Shown in pieces: positions 37,397-46,591 of a stretch of 64,000 nt of DNA. Both the position numbers and the translations under genes were made by a program. The stretch is from positions 62,001 to 126,000 of the forward strand of contig JAQGHQ010000296.1 of assembly GCA_028288765.1 (NCBI GenBank). Direction: 5' to 3'. Each line of letters begins with the position of its first letter. The first letter of the stretch is position 1. The DNA comes from Gemmataceae bacterium (lineage in GTDB: Bacteria; Planctomycetota; Planctomycetia; Gemmatales; Gemmataceae). The notes under the pieces were generated by a model that searched no databases, was not told where the DNA came from, and saw nothing but the letters and a program-made list of their open reading frames with translations.

Positions 37397-40300
37397 ATGG
37401 CAGCACAGGATGCCGAAGTCCACCGGCGGGCCGTTCGCCAGCTGGTGGCGAAGCACATCGCTCGCGATGAGACCGATCGCGAGCTCCTCGACCGCTTCTC
37501 CGGTCGGATGGACGAGTCGGCGTTCGAGATCCTGGTCCGCCGGCACGCGGGCCTGGTCCTGGCCACCGCCCGGCGGGTCTTCGGGAACGCCCACGACGCG
37601 GAGGACATCTGCCAGGCGGTCTTCCTCCTGCTGGCCCGGAAGGCCGGGTCCCGGCGGTGGCAGCCGTCGGTCGCCAGCTGGCTGCACCGGACCGCCCACT
37701 ACCTCGCCCTCAAGGCCCGGACGGCGGCGGCCCGCCGGGCCCGGCGGGAGGGGCATGCGGCGATTCACCCCCCGGCCGACCCGCTGGACGAGCTGACCGG
37801 GCGGGAGCTTCTCGCGGTCCTCGACGAGGAGTTGCTCGGGCTGCCCGAGTCGCTCCGGGCCCCACTGGTGCTGTGCTACCTCCAGGGGGCCACCCGGGAC
37901 GAGGCAGCCGGGCAGCTGGGCTGCCAGCTCTCCACGCTCAAGAAGCGGCTGGAGCGGGGCCGCGGCCGGCTGCACGCGGCCCTAACCCGGCGCGGGCTCG
38001 GCCTGTCGGTCGGGCTCCTGAGCACGCTCCTGTCCCGGGAAGGTGCTGGCGCGGCGCCGGCCGCTCTCGTTCGTCTCACCGCCCGGAATGCTCAGGGCCT
38101 GGTGGCCGGTGGTCCAGGCGACGGCGGGATCTCGCCACAAGTCAGACAACTCATTCGAGGAGGGATGGGCATGGTCGGCTGGAAGAAGGTCAAGGCCGGG
38201 CTCGGCGTGCTCCTGGTCGGCGGCTTGCTGTCGGCCGCGGCGTTCAGCGCCGGAGAAGACAAACCGACCCCGCCTCCGAAGGAGGGGGCAGTGGCTCCGA
38301 GCCCGAGGAGTGAACCACCGGCCGCAGCGGAGTCGATAAGAGTGGTCGTCTTAGACCCGGAAGGCAAGCCCTTATCCGGGGCCAACGTCCACGCCGGCGT
38401 CTGGACCGACGAGCCGGGCTTCAAAGCCAACCGTGACCAGGAAACGGACGCCACGGGAACCGTCCGGATGGAACTGCCGAAGAGCTTCACCATCGTTCGT
38501 TTGTGGGCCGGGAAGAAGCCGTTCGTGACCCTGTTCGCAAACTGGGAACAGGCCGAGGTCGTCAGTAACGGGGTACCGACCGAATACTCATTCCGAATGG
38601 AGGCCGCTACAACGGCGGGCGGCCGGGTTCTTGACGAGCATGGTAAACCGGTCGTAGGCGCACGGGTCGAGGTCATGTTGGCGAACGACCCGAAGCCCGC
38701 CAGGAGCGACGGTCGCGTCCATTACGACATGTGGCTGGCGACTGGGAATGAGGCGGCGACGACCGACGCTGAGGGCCGCTGGCAGATTACTACCCTCCCG
38801 AACCACCCCGAGACGAAGCTGAGCCTCATTGTCTCCCACCCGGACTTCGTGTCAGACGAGCATTGGTCGAAGGCGAACACTTCTACGAAGCTGTTCCGAG
38901 AGGGTACGGCAACGACGGTACTCAAACGCGGAATCGTGATCCGCGGCCGAGTGACTGACCCCGACGGCCACCCGGTCAAGGACGCGGTCGTCATCCACGG
39001 CGACGACCCCTATGGGGGTCATACCACGAGCAAGTTCGCGACCGACGCCGATGGTCGGTATCGGCTGCCAGCACTGCCACCCGGGACGAGGTCTCTGACG
39101 GTCATCGCCCCCGGCTGGGCGCCCCAGCTGCGCAAGGTCGAGCTCAAGCCAGATGTCCCTGCCCAGGATTTCCGCCTGGGGCCGGGCCAGCCGATCCGGC
39201 TGCGGTTCGTCGATGCTTCCGGGAAGCCGGTCCCCAGGGCCATCATCACCCTGAAGGAGTGGAAAGGGAGCAAGTCGATCTACTCGGACCACAACCCGAA
39301 CCACCCCAAGACACCCGACACCGGCATCCCCCGCCGGGCGGACGGGAACGGCGTCTGGGAGTGGCCCTCGGCGCCTGATGACCCGGTGAAACTCCAGATC
39401 TACGCGAAGGGGTTCCCCTCAGTCGAGCTGGACGTCACTGGCGGTTCGGTCGAGCGCACGGTGACCCTGAAGGCCGAGCACCGGATCACCGGCACGGTGA
39501 CGGATGCCGTGACCGGCAAGCCGATCCCGACCTTCACCGTCATTCCGGTCGACGTGTTTCGCAAGGACTACCTGCACGCGGAACGGGGAAGTGCGGTGGC
39601 CGGCAGTAATGGTCGGCTGGATTTCCTCGCGACCCGGACCGACATTCCGCTCCGGCTGCGGGTCGAAGTGCCGGGCTACCGGACCCAGGACGGACCGGAG
39701 TTTCGCGTCGGGGGGGACGGGGGCCGAATCCAGCACTTCCGTCTCCAACCAAGCCAGCCTCTCACGGGGGTGGTCCTCAATCCCAACGGCCGCCCGGCGG
39801 CCAAGGCCGAGGTCCTAATTGCGACCCCGACAGAGCAGGTCAGGCTCTTCCACCAATATAGTACCGATCCTCACAAGTCGTTTACGGACGAGGTCGGTCG
39901 ATTCGCGTTCCCGGACCCCGGCGAACCCTGGGTAACAGTCGCTCAGACGGATGCCGGTATCGCCCTCGCGGAGTACCAGGCCGACCGCTCCGATGCCGGC
40001 ACCTTGAAGGTGCGGCCCTGGGGTTCGGTACGGGGGAAATTCAGCGACGGGGGAAAGCCGGTGAGTGGGGCCGAGGTTCGGCTGGAGCCGATCCGACTGA
40101 ATGGCCTCGGCTGGCCGAGGCTCACATACACCCTCCATGTCACCACCGATTCCGACGGCCGGTTCGAGTTCCCACGGGTGCCGCCCGGGCTGGTCAGCGT
40201 TCAGGTCTTCCTGAGTTGTTGGAAGGATCCAGGCTACCGCTCCGGACCGAGTGTTCCCTTGGACCTCGCACCGGGCGGGCGGGTCGATCTGGACCTCGGT

Positions 40301-41143
40301 TCCGGCGGGGCCACTCTGACCGGCAGGGTGAAGCTCACCGGCAAGGCGCCTTCCGACCTCAACTGCACCTATTCAATGAATTACCTCGTTCGCCGGGAGC
40401 CGGGAGTCGCACCACCGCCGAACCTCGCCAACCTCGGGTTCGACGTCCGGAAGGGCTTTCAGGAATCCTGGCTGCGGACGCCTGAAGGGCTCACTTATCT
40501 GAGCACCCTCCAGAACTGGTTCGTGAGGCTCTCGCCCGACGGCTCATTCCGCGTTAACGGGGTGCCGCCGGGGGAATACGACCTGGCGGTCTCGGTGTTC
40601 GCGAAACCGAGCGGTTGCCTGGTCGACCCCCTCGCCCGCCGGGTGGTGCGGGTGACTGTGACCGCGGCAGACGTGGCCCGCGGGGAACTGGCGGTGCCGG
40701 AATTTGCCGCCGAGGTCGTGCCCATCCCGGTCGTGGGCGACACGCCGACACTGACTTTCGGGCGGGCCGATGGCACGAGCGGCAAACTCGCTGATTGCAG
40801 GGGGAAATACACGGTAGTGCATTTCTGGGCGAGCTGGTGTGCGCCGTGCAAGAAACAACTGCCGGCTCTGCGGAAGCTGCACGACCGGTTCGCCGCCCGC
40901 GGGGTAGCTGCGCTCGGCCTGGCACTCGACGACGACCCCACGGCCTGGCAAACGGCGTTCAAGTTGATGGATCTGCCCTGGTCGCAGGGTCGCGTGAGCT
41001 CCGAAAGCACTCACGGAGTGTCCAGCGTGCCGACGTACTGGCTACTCGACCCGGCGGGCAAGATCGTGGCGGCCACATCCGACGTGGACGAGCTCGCCAG
41101 GGCGATCGAAGGGCGATTGAAGGAGATGCCGGGCAATCGATAG
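37397..41143 (+). CDS. ECF sigma factor fused to carboxypeptidase-regulatory repeats and a thioredoxin-like domain
   Basis: A 1248-residue fusion. Residues about 40-190 are an ECF sigma factor: region 2 (FEILVRRHAGLVLATARRVFGN, AEDICQAVF) and region 4 (LRAPLVLCYLQGATRDEAA, LKKRLERGRGRL). A membrane helix (GLGVLLVGGLLSAAAFS, near 265-282) is followed by about 800 residues of repeated carboxypeptidase-regulatory/Cna-B-like beta modules (PDGHPVKDA, PNGRPAAKA). The end is a TlpA/thioredoxin-like domain with WCAPC (Cys1148, Cys1151). Thus the sigma part is cytoplasmic and the rest outside. GGAGG eight bases upstream supports ATG 37397; ATG 37382 is also in frame. Confidence 0.9.
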   Translation: MAAQDAEVHRRAVRQLVAKHIARDETDRELLDRFSGRMDESAFEILVRRHAGLVLATARRVFGNAHDAEDICQAVFLLLARKAGSRRWQPSVASWLHRTAHYLALKARTAAARRARREGHAAIHPPADPLDELTGRELLAVLDEELLGLPESLRAPLVLCYLQGATRDEAAGQLGCQLSTLKKRLERGRGRLHAALTRRGLGLSVGLLSTLLSREGAGAAPAALVRLTARNAQGLVAGGPGDGGISPQVRQLIRGGMGMVGWKKVKAGLGVLLVGGLLSAAAFSAGEDKPTPPPKEGAVAPSPRSEPPAAAESIRVVVLDPEGKPLSGANVHAGVWTDEPGFKANRDQETDATGTVRMELPKSFTIVRLWAGKKPFVTLFANWEQAEVVSNGVPTEYSFRMEAATTAGGRVLDEHGKPVVGARVEVMLANDPKPARSDGRVHYDMWLATGNEAATTDAEGRWQITTLPNHPETKLSLIVSHPDFVSDEHWSKANTSTKLFREGTATTVLKRGIVIRGRVTDPDGHPVKDAVVIHGDDPYGGHTTSKFATDADGRYRLPALPPGTRSLTVIAPGWAPQLRKVELKPDVPAQDFRLGPGQPIRLRFVDASGKPVPRAIITLKEWKGSKSIYSDHNPNHPKTPDTGIPRRADGNGVWEWPSAPDDPVKLQIYAKGFPSVELDVTGGSVERTVTLKAEHRITGTVTDAVTGKPIPTFTVIPVDVFRKDYLHAERGSAVAGSNGRLDFLATRTDIPLRLRVEVPGYRTQDGPEFRVGGDGGRIQHFRLQPSQPLTGVVLNPNGRPAAKAEVLIATPTEQVRLFHQYSTDPHKSFTDEVGRFAFPDPGEPWVTVAQTDAGIALAEYQADRSDAGTLKVRPWGSVRGKFSDGGKPVSGAEVRLEPIRLNGLGWPRLTYTLHVTTDSDGRFEFPRVPPGLVSVQVFLSCWKDPGYRSGPSVPLDLAPGGRVDLDLGSGGATLTGRVKLTGKAPSDLNCTYSMNYLVRREPGVAPPPNLANLGFDVRKGFQESWLRTPEGLTYLSTLQNWFVRLSPDGSFRVNGVPPGEYDLAVSVFAKPSGCLVDPLARRVVRVTVTAADVARGELAVPEFAAEVVPIPVVGDTPTLTFGRADGTSGKLADCRGKYTVVHFWASWCAPCKKQLPALRKLHDRFAARGVAALGLALDDDPTAWQTAFKLMDLPWSQGRVSSESTHGVSSVPTYWLLDPAGKIVAATSDVDELARAIEGRLKEMPGNR

Positions 41144-41475
41144 CGTTCAAGAGTTATTAACTCGTTCCCGCGCTCTGCGCTATACATGAGCCAGAACGAT
41201 CTGCCACTTGGTCGTTCGGGTCCCGAAGGGGCCAACTCCCCCGTGGCACCAGTCTCCTGACCGGTGCCGGTACCCCGGTCGGGAACCGTGGCGGGGAGAG
41301 AAAGACGCCGGCCCCTGACACCGGAACCCGGTGACGGTGTCCGTTTCGGGTTTCCCTTTCCCCTCAAAGGAGAGTGATAAGGGGAATGGCCCGGGCGGCC
41401 TGTCCCCGGCTCGGCGTGGACAGGCGAGGGCCCCGGATGCCGGATCCGGACCGGGTATTCGCCCGACCACGCTCA

Positions 41476-41706
41476 GCCATGTCCACCCAAAGCGGACAGA
41501 TGACACCCAAAGGCGGTCACCCTGGCGCGACGTAAGTGCCGGGAAAACCAGTGCAGCTACGGTACAGTTCATCCCCGCGAAAGCCCCTCGGCACAGGGGT
41601 GAAGGGGTTTTCGCGGGGATGAACTGTACCCGAGGAAAACAGGCACTTACGGCGACTCCGACTGACCACCTTTGAGTGACACTTGTCCCAAAGCCGTGGA
41701 CATGCC
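41476..41706. repeat. Nested palindrome of about 230 bp
   Basis: Three layers share one centre near 41596. The inner arms 41561-41587 and 41604-41630 match with one mismatch in 27. The middle arms 41531-41540 and 41642-41651 match perfectly over 10 bases. The outer arms, about 41476-41524 and 41660-41706, match at roughly three of four positions. No open reading frame that looks coding lies inside. Confidence 0.75.
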
Positions 41707-41745
41707 ACCCAGACCAACGTGACTACCTCAGTGGGTTCGTGTCTG

Positions 41746-41840
41746 ATACACGAACCCGGAAGGGTTGTCGCATTCGGTTGGGGTAGGTGCCGCCCGGGTC
41801 ACGCCACCGAAAATGTGACCGCCTCATCGGGTTCATGTAT
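41746..41840. repeat. Palindromic element, family 4 (copy B)
   Basis: Arms 41746-41772 and 41814-41840 are imperfect inverted copies beginning ATACACGAACCC and ending GGGTTCATGTAT. They match the arms of the 160-bp element at 14446-14605 (ATACAGGAACCC), but the middle is shorter. Confidence 0.7.
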
Positions 41841-41852
41841 GAGGGGGGTACA

Positions 41853-41876
41853 GGCACCGGTCTGGAGACCGGTGCC
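41853..41876. repeat. Short GGCACCGGTCT hairpin
   Basis: Eleven-base perfect arms around a two-base loop, related to the core of the 60-bp palindrome at 3827-3886. Confidence 0.7.
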
Positions 41877-41983
41877 ACGAACAAACCGGCTCTTCGGGAC
41901 CCGCAAAACCAAGGATACCCGACACGGCGTGACCATGTGGGTCATGCAGAGCGCGGAGCGGGGGAACGAGAAAAGGCTTGTTG

Positions 41984-42028
41984 GCGGGTCGTGGGGGAGG
42001 AGAGTTGGCCTTCTCCCCCACGACCCGC
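41984..42028 (-). terminator. Probable terminator of the glycosyltransferase gene
   Basis: A perfect 16-bp inverted repeat with a 13-base loop lies 13 bases beyond the stop of the minus-strand gene at 42041. On that strand it is followed within ten bases by a CTTTTC stretch, a weak T tract. Confidence 0.55.
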
Positions 42029-42040
42029 GGACACCAGGAC

Positions 42041-42910
42041 TCAGTCCGCGAACCAGTACCGGACGATGCAGTAGAGGGCCTGGAAGGCGTCCTTCAGGCC
42101 GATCTTCTTGCCCTCCTCGTAGGTCCGGCCGGAGTAGCTGATCGGCACCTCGTACACCCGCCACCGGCTCCCGTCCGGCCGCTTCTTGGCGATCTTGGCC
42201 GTGACCTCCGGCTCGAACCCGAACCGGTCGCTCTTCAGGGTCATCCCCTGGAGGACCTCCCGCCGGAACACCTTGTAGCAGGTCTCCATGTCGGTCAGGT
42301 TCAGGTTGGTGAACATGTTCGAGAGGGTCGTCAACATGCGGTTCGCAATCGAGTGCCAGAAGTACAGCACCCGGTGGCTCTCGCCGATGAACCGCGACCC
42401 GACGACCACGTCCGCCCGGCCTTCGACGATCGGCTGGATCAACTTCGGGAACTCGGCCGGGTCGTACTCCCAGTCCGCGTCCTGGACGACCACCAGGTCC
42501 CCGGTGCAGTGCTTGAACCCCTCCCGCAGGGCCGCCCCCTTGCCCATGTTCTTCGGCTGGTGGAGCACCCGCAGGTTGTCGTATTTCTCTTCCAGCTGCC
42601 GCAGGATCGCCGGGGTGCCGTCGGTCGAGAAATCGTTAACCAGGATCAGTTCCTTCGGGATCGGAACCACCTGGACCCGGCGGACCAGCTCGGCCAGCCA
42701 CCGCTCCTCGTTGTACACGGGGATCACCACCGACAGTTTGAAGCCGGGCGGGAGCGGGAAGATTCCCAGCTGCCTGCTGGCCCCCTCCCCGAGCAGCTTG
42801 GCCAGGACAGACGCCCGCAACTCGGGGTCTGCCGACACCCGGTCTAGCAGCTGCGCCACGTCCTGGGCAGTGGTTTCCACGTCCGGACTCTCCAGGTCTG
42901 TCGTCATCAT
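42041..42910 (-). CDS. Glycosyltransferase family 2
   Basis: A 289-residue GT2 enzyme: LSVVIPVYNEERW, LVNDFSTDGT, NMGKGAALREGF, VVQDADWEYDP, ETCYKVFRREVL and FEPEVTAKIAK. It resembles polyprenyl-phosphate glycosyltransferases without C-terminal membrane helices. Residues 1-60 are an extra helical N-terminus before the catalytic domain. GGAG eight bases before supports the ATG at 42910. It is divergent from the DegT aminotransferase gene, and both suggest nucleotide-sugar or polysaccharide work. Confidence 0.9.
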   Translation of the reverse strand: MMTTDLESPDVETTAQDVAQLLDRVSADPELRASVLAKLLGEGASRQLGIFPLPPGFKLSVVIPVYNEERWLAELVRRVQVVPIPKELILVNDFSTDGTPAILRQLEEKYDNLRVLHQPKNMGKGAALREGFKHCTGDLVVVQDADWEYDPAEFPKLIQPIVEGRADVVVGSRFIGESHRVLYFWHSIANRMLTTLSNMFTNLNLTDMETCYKVFRREVLQGMTLKSDRFGFEPEVTAKIAKKRPDGSRWRVYEVPISYSGRTYEEGKKIGLKDAFQALYCIVRYWFAD

Positions 42911-43150
42911 GTCCGTCGCTCCGCGTCGGATGTCCTCGGTGTCGGCCCCCCGAGTGGGGATACCGTCGGGCGGGAAAATTATGGGATAATCCCGGACGGG
43001 TCGCAACCCGAAATGCGCCGACCCGCCGGGCCGCCCGGGTTGCCGGGGTCACCCGCACTTGACACACCCCGCCGGAATGCCATAACCCTTATCCCTCTCG
43101 CCGCCCCGGGACGGACCCCGGGGCCTACTGGGTCTCGCAAGGAGGACACC

Positions 43151-44311
43151 GTGAAGCCCGACCCCGCCCCGCCCCCCGTCCCGCTGTGTGATATCCAGAT
43201 CCAGTACCGGGCCCAAAAGGACGAGATCGACGCGGCGGTGCTGCGGGTACTCGGGTCCGGGCAGGCGATCCTCGGCCCGGAGGTGGCGGCGTTCGAGAAG
43301 GAAGCGGCCGCGTACTGCGGGGCCGCGTACGGAGTCGGGTGCGGGTCCGGGACCGACGCCCTGGTGCTGGCCCTGCACGCCCTCGGGGTCGGCCCCGGGG
43401 ACGAGGTGATCGTCCCGCCGTTCACGTTCTTCGCCACCGCCAGCAGCGTGTGCCGGGTCGGGGCCCGGCCGGTATTCGCCGACATCGACCCGGTCACGTT
43501 CAACATCGACCCGGCCCAGATCGCCGCGAAGATCACGAACCGTACCCGGGCAATCATCCCGGTCCACTTGTTCGGCCAGTGCTGCGACATGGACCCGATC
43601 CGGCGGGTGGCCGATGACCACCGGCTGTATGTGGTCGAGGACGCGGCCCAGTCGTTCGGGGCCGAGTACCGGGGGGTACGGTGCGGATCGCTCGGGGCGG
43701 TGAGTTGTTTCAGCTTCTACCCGACGAAGAACATCGGCACTCTCGGCGACGCCGGGCTGGTGACGACGAACGACCCGGCCGTGGCGAAGAAGCTGCAAGC
43801 CCTGCGGGTCCACGGGTCGGAGGTGAAGTATTACCACAAGTACCTCGGGTACAACATGCGGCTGGACGCCGTTCACGCCGCGATCCTGCGGGTGAAACTC
43901 CCGAACGTTCCCCGGTGGCTGGGCCAGCGGGAGGTGGCCGCGCGGCGGTACGACGGGCTCGTCGAGAAGTACCAGCTGCACGGGTTCATGCAGCGGCCGA
44001 CGGCCCGCCCGGACCGGCGACACGTGTTCAACCAGTACGTCGTCCGGGTCCCGCCCGCTCACCGAGACCCGCTGGTGAAGCACCTGAAGGAGAACGGCAT
44101 CGGGGTGGAGGTGTATTACCCGCTGGCGCTGCACCAGCAGGAGTGCTTCCGGCATCTCGATTACCGAACCGGCGATTTCCCCACGAGCGAGGAGGCGACC
44201 CGGACGGTCCTCGCCCTGCCGATCTTCCCGGAGATCACCGAGGCGCAGCAGGACCGCGTGATCGGCGTGTGTGCGGCGTACCTGCAGCAGCGGCTGCGGC
44301 TCGCAGCTTGA
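43151..44311 (+). CDS. DegT/DnrJ/EryC1/StrS family aminotransferase
   Basis: A 386-residue PLP-dependent sugar aminotransferase that makes amino-sugars for polysaccharides or glycoconjugates. Landmarks: GVGCGSGTDALVLAL, IVPPFTFFATASSV, the aspartate in VVEDAAQSFGA, the PLP lysine in FSFYPTKNIGTLGD and the tail GVEVYYPLALHQQECF. The GTG start at 43151 is fixed by AAGGAGG at 43139-43145. A clear hairpin terminator follows 45 bases after the stop. Confidence 0.93.
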   Translation: MKPDPAPPPVPLCDIQIQYRAQKDEIDAAVLRVLGSGQAILGPEVAAFEKEAAAYCGAAYGVGCGSGTDALVLALHALGVGPGDEVIVPPFTFFATASSVCRVGARPVFADIDPVTFNIDPAQIAAKITNRTRAIIPVHLFGQCCDMDPIRRVADDHRLYVVEDAAQSFGAEYRGVRCGSLGAVSCFSFYPTKNIGTLGDAGLVTTNDPAVAKKLQALRVHGSEVKYYHKYLGYNMRLDAVHAAILRVKLPNVPRWLGQREVAARRYDGLVEKYQLHGFMQRPTARPDRRHVFNQYVVRVPPAHRDPLVKHLKENGIGVEVYYPLALHQQECFRHLDYRTGDFPTSEEATRTVLALPIFPEITEAQQDRVIGVCAAYLQQRLRLAA

Positions 44312-44355
44312 CGGAAGGGTCGGCGACCCGAAGAGGCGTCGGGAGAAGATGAACC

Positions 44356-44379
44356 GGGCCGCGGGAAACCCCGCGGCCC
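44356..44379 (+). terminator. Intrinsic terminator after the DegT aminotransferase gene
   Basis: A perfect 10-bp stem (GGGCCGCGGG, loop AAAC, CCCGCGGCCC) followed by TTTCGCTT, 45 bases after the stop codon. Confidence 0.8.
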
Positions 44380-44556
44380 TTTCGCTTGGTGCTCCCAGGG
44401 GGTCTCGACGACCGGCCGTGCGCCGAAAAACCGTTGCCACCCGATACAACTCGCCCGAACTATTCGACCACTTCTCTTGACACTTCCTACCCAGTTTGCC
44501 CAACTATACTAAGGACACAACCGCCTCTGCCCGATTCGGTGAGATGGGAGCCGGCG

Positions 44557-45711
44557 ATGTTTACCCACCAACACCACCTCCGGCATCTGCTGCGGCCGGA
44601 ACATTACACGTCCGAAGCTCAGTACCGGGCCGAGCTGAGGCACCTGTTCCGGCCCGCGTGGCACCCCCTCGCGACCGTCAGTGACCTCGCCCGGCCGGGC
44701 GACTTCCTCACGTTCGATCTGCTCGAAACCCCGATCCTCCTTCGCAACTTCGATGGCGAGTTGCGGGCGTTCCTGAACGTCTGCGCGCACCGGCACAGCA
44801 AGCTGACCGAGAAACCGCGAGGCAACACCGAACGGCTCCGCTGCCAGTATCACGGCTGGGAATTCAACCAGGACGGCGGGACCGCCAAGATCCCCGACGC
44901 GAAGGCGTTCCGCCCGTGGGATCGCGAGAACTCGTGCCTGCGGCGGTTCCGGGTCGACACCTGCGGCGATCTGGTGTTCGTCAACCTGAGCGACGACGGG
45001 GTTTCCCTGCGCGAGTGGCTCGGCCCGGTCTGGGACCAGTGGCAGGACTACGGCGGCGCGTACCGGTACGCGGCGACGTGGGAGAAGGACTTCCCGTGCA
45101 ACTGGAAGGTCGTGCTCGAGAATTCGCTCGAGTCGTACCACATCCCGGAGGTCCACCCGAAGACGTTCAAGGAGCTCCCCGAGGAGACTAACTCCTGGCA
45201 CGAGCTGACCGAGAAGTTCACCTCGTTCAAGACGGTCCCTCCGAACGAGTTCGCGACCCGTGTCCAGAACTGGATCGTCCGCCGGCTCGGCGAACCGGTG
45301 ACGAACGAGTACTGGCACCGCGTCCTGCACCCGCACACGACCGGGAGTTCCCTCGACTCGTTTCGGATGATGCAGTGCGTGTTCCCGACAGGCCCGACGA
45401 CGTGCCGGTACCGGTCCATCTTCTTCACCCTCCGGGGGCGGAGGCGAAACCCATTCGCGTGGATGATGTACCGGGGCCTCCGGGCGATCGCGGTCCTCGT
45501 CGCGAAGCAGGTGTTCGCCGAGGACGAGGCGATTTATTCCGGGGTGCAGAAGGGGATGGCGGCGAGCCCGCAACCCGGGGTGATTGGAACCCGTGAGGAG
45601 CGGATCTACTATTTCCAGAAGTACGTGCTGGATCACACTCAGCGGGCGAGCGAACTGCCGCTGGCGCCGGACCTCGTCTCGAACGGAGCGTGTCGCGTTC
45701 CAGATTCGTAG
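44557..45711 (+). CDS. Rieske [2Fe-2S] aromatic-ring-hydroxylating-type oxygenase, alpha subunit
   Basis: A 384-residue Rieske non-haem iron oxygenase. The Rieske centre is C-x-H-x17-C-x2-H (Cys76, His78, Cys96, His99; CAHRH and CQYHGWEF). The catalytic iron site is in ENSLESYHIPEVHP (near 190-203), where two histidines bind iron. Such subunits work with a reductase not encoded here. Substrate unknown; quaternary-amine and aromatic oxygenases share this layout. GGGAG six bases before the ATG at 44557 supports the start. Confidence 0.92.
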   Translation: MFTHQHHLRHLLRPEHYTSEAQYRAELRHLFRPAWHPLATVSDLARPGDFLTFDLLETPILLRNFDGELRAFLNVCAHRHSKLTEKPRGNTERLRCQYHGWEFNQDGGTAKIPDAKAFRPWDRENSCLRRFRVDTCGDLVFVNLSDDGVSLREWLGPVWDQWQDYGGAYRYAATWEKDFPCNWKVVLENSLESYHIPEVHPKTFKELPEETNSWHELTEKFTSFKTVPPNEFATRVQNWIVRRLGEPVTNEYWHRVLHPHTTGSSLDSFRMMQCVFPTGPTTCRYRSIFFTLRGRRRNPFAWMMYRGLRAIAVLVAKQVFAEDEAIYSGVQKGMAASPQPGVIGTREERIYYFQKYVLDHTQRASELPLAPDLVSNGACRVPDS

Positions 45712-45728
45712 GGCCGGCTGTGCCGGCC
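45712..45728. terminator. Hairpin between convergent oxygenase and pdxJ genes
   Basis: Seven-base perfect arms GGCCGGC/GCCGGCC with loop TGT, directly after the oxygenase stop and followed by GTTTCC. It may end transcription of the oxygenase gene. Confidence 0.5.
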
Positions 45729-45758
45729 GTTTCCATAAAGATGGCCGACACGGCCGTC

Positions 45759-46502
45759 CTATCCCGGCTTCTTCGGGTTCGGGTAGTGTTCCTGCATGAC
45801 CTGCTTCATCTCGCGGACGGCCCGCTCCATACCGACTAGCACCGCCCGCGACACGATCGAATGCCCGATGTTCAACTCTTCCACACCCGCGACCCGCACG
45901 ATCGGCTTCACATTCCAGTAGTTCAGGCCGTGGCCCATGTGGACGTGGAGCCCGAGCCCCTTCGCGTGGGCCGTTGCCCGTTCGAGCTTCGCCAGCTCGG
46001 CCGCAACGGCGGCCGCTCCGACGGCCTCGGAGTAGCTCGCCGTCTGGAACTCGATCGCGTCGGCCCCGAGTTTCTTCGCCATATCCACCTGGGCGAGGGC
46101 GGGGTCGATGAACAGCGAGACGTGAACCCCGGCGGCCTTCAGGCGGTCGACCGCCGACCGGGTCGCGGGCTCGGTGGCGGCCACGTCCAGCCCGCCCTCG
46201 GTGGTCAGCTCCTGCCGCTTCTCCGGCACAAGTGTCGCCTCGTCCGGCTTCACCTTCAGGGCGATGGCGACGATCTCCTCGTAGGCGGCCATCTCCAGGT
46301 TCAGCCGGGTGGTGACCACCTCGCGGAGGAGGTAGACGTCGCGGTCCTGGATGTGTCGGCGGTCCTCGCGGAGGTGGACGGTGATACCGTCGGCCCCGCC
46401 CAAGGTGGCGAGAACGGCCGCCGCGACCGGATCGGGCTCCTTCGCCCGCCGGGCCTGTCGGACCGTCGCCACGTGGTCGATGTTCACACCGAGACGGATC
46501 AT
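45759..46502 (-). CDS. pdxJ: Pyridoxine 5'-phosphate synthase
   Basis: A 247-residue PdxJ that joins 1-deoxyxylulose 5-phosphate and aminoacetone phosphate in the DXP-dependent vitamin B6 route. Motifs: [75 protein letters not shown] and [12 protein letters not shown]. The glutamates and histidines named in the family are present. The ATG at 46502 is where the family begins. Confidence 0.97.
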   Translation of the reverse strand: MIRLGVNIDHVATVRQARRAKEPDPVAAAVLATLGGADGITVHLREDRRHIQDRDVYLLREVVTTRLNLEMAAYEEIVAIALKVKPDEATLVPEKRQELTTEGGLDVAATEPATRSAVDRLKAAGVHVSLFIDPALAQVDMAKKLGADAIEFQTASYSEAVGAAAVAAELAKLERATAHAKGLGLHVHMGHGLNYWNVKPIVRVAGVEELNIGHSIVSRAVLVGMERAVREMKQVMQEHYPNPKKPG

Positions 46503-46515
46503 GGTCTTGATCGTT

Positions 46516-46587
46516 GCAGGGTGGGTCGAATCTTCGAGGCCCACCGGTGTTGCTCGCGGTGGGCCTCGAAGACTCGACCCACCCTAC
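46516..46587. repeat. 31-bp inverted repeat upstream of pdxJ, family 6
   Basis: Arms 46516-46546 and 46557-46587 are inverted copies with two mismatches and a 10-base loop. It fills most of the 89-base gap between two minus-strand genes. A single related arm occurs at 30290-30319. Confidence 0.8.
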
Positions 46588-46591
46588 AGGA

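Larger units (their letters stand above)
41144..42040. other. Gap made of several palindromic elements
   Basis: No coding region is supported. From left to right: GC-rich sequence with a GGCACC/GGTGCC partial hairpin (about 41238-41270), a large nested palindrome (41476-41706), a family-4 element (41746-41840), a short hairpin (41853-41876) and a terminator-like hairpin (41984-42028). Confidence 0.6.

Noticed and set aside
44477-44510. TTGACA and TATACT upstream of the Rieske gene as a promoter
   Set aside because: The spacing is 22 bases, too long for a normal sigma-70 promoter, so it is not listed as a feature.
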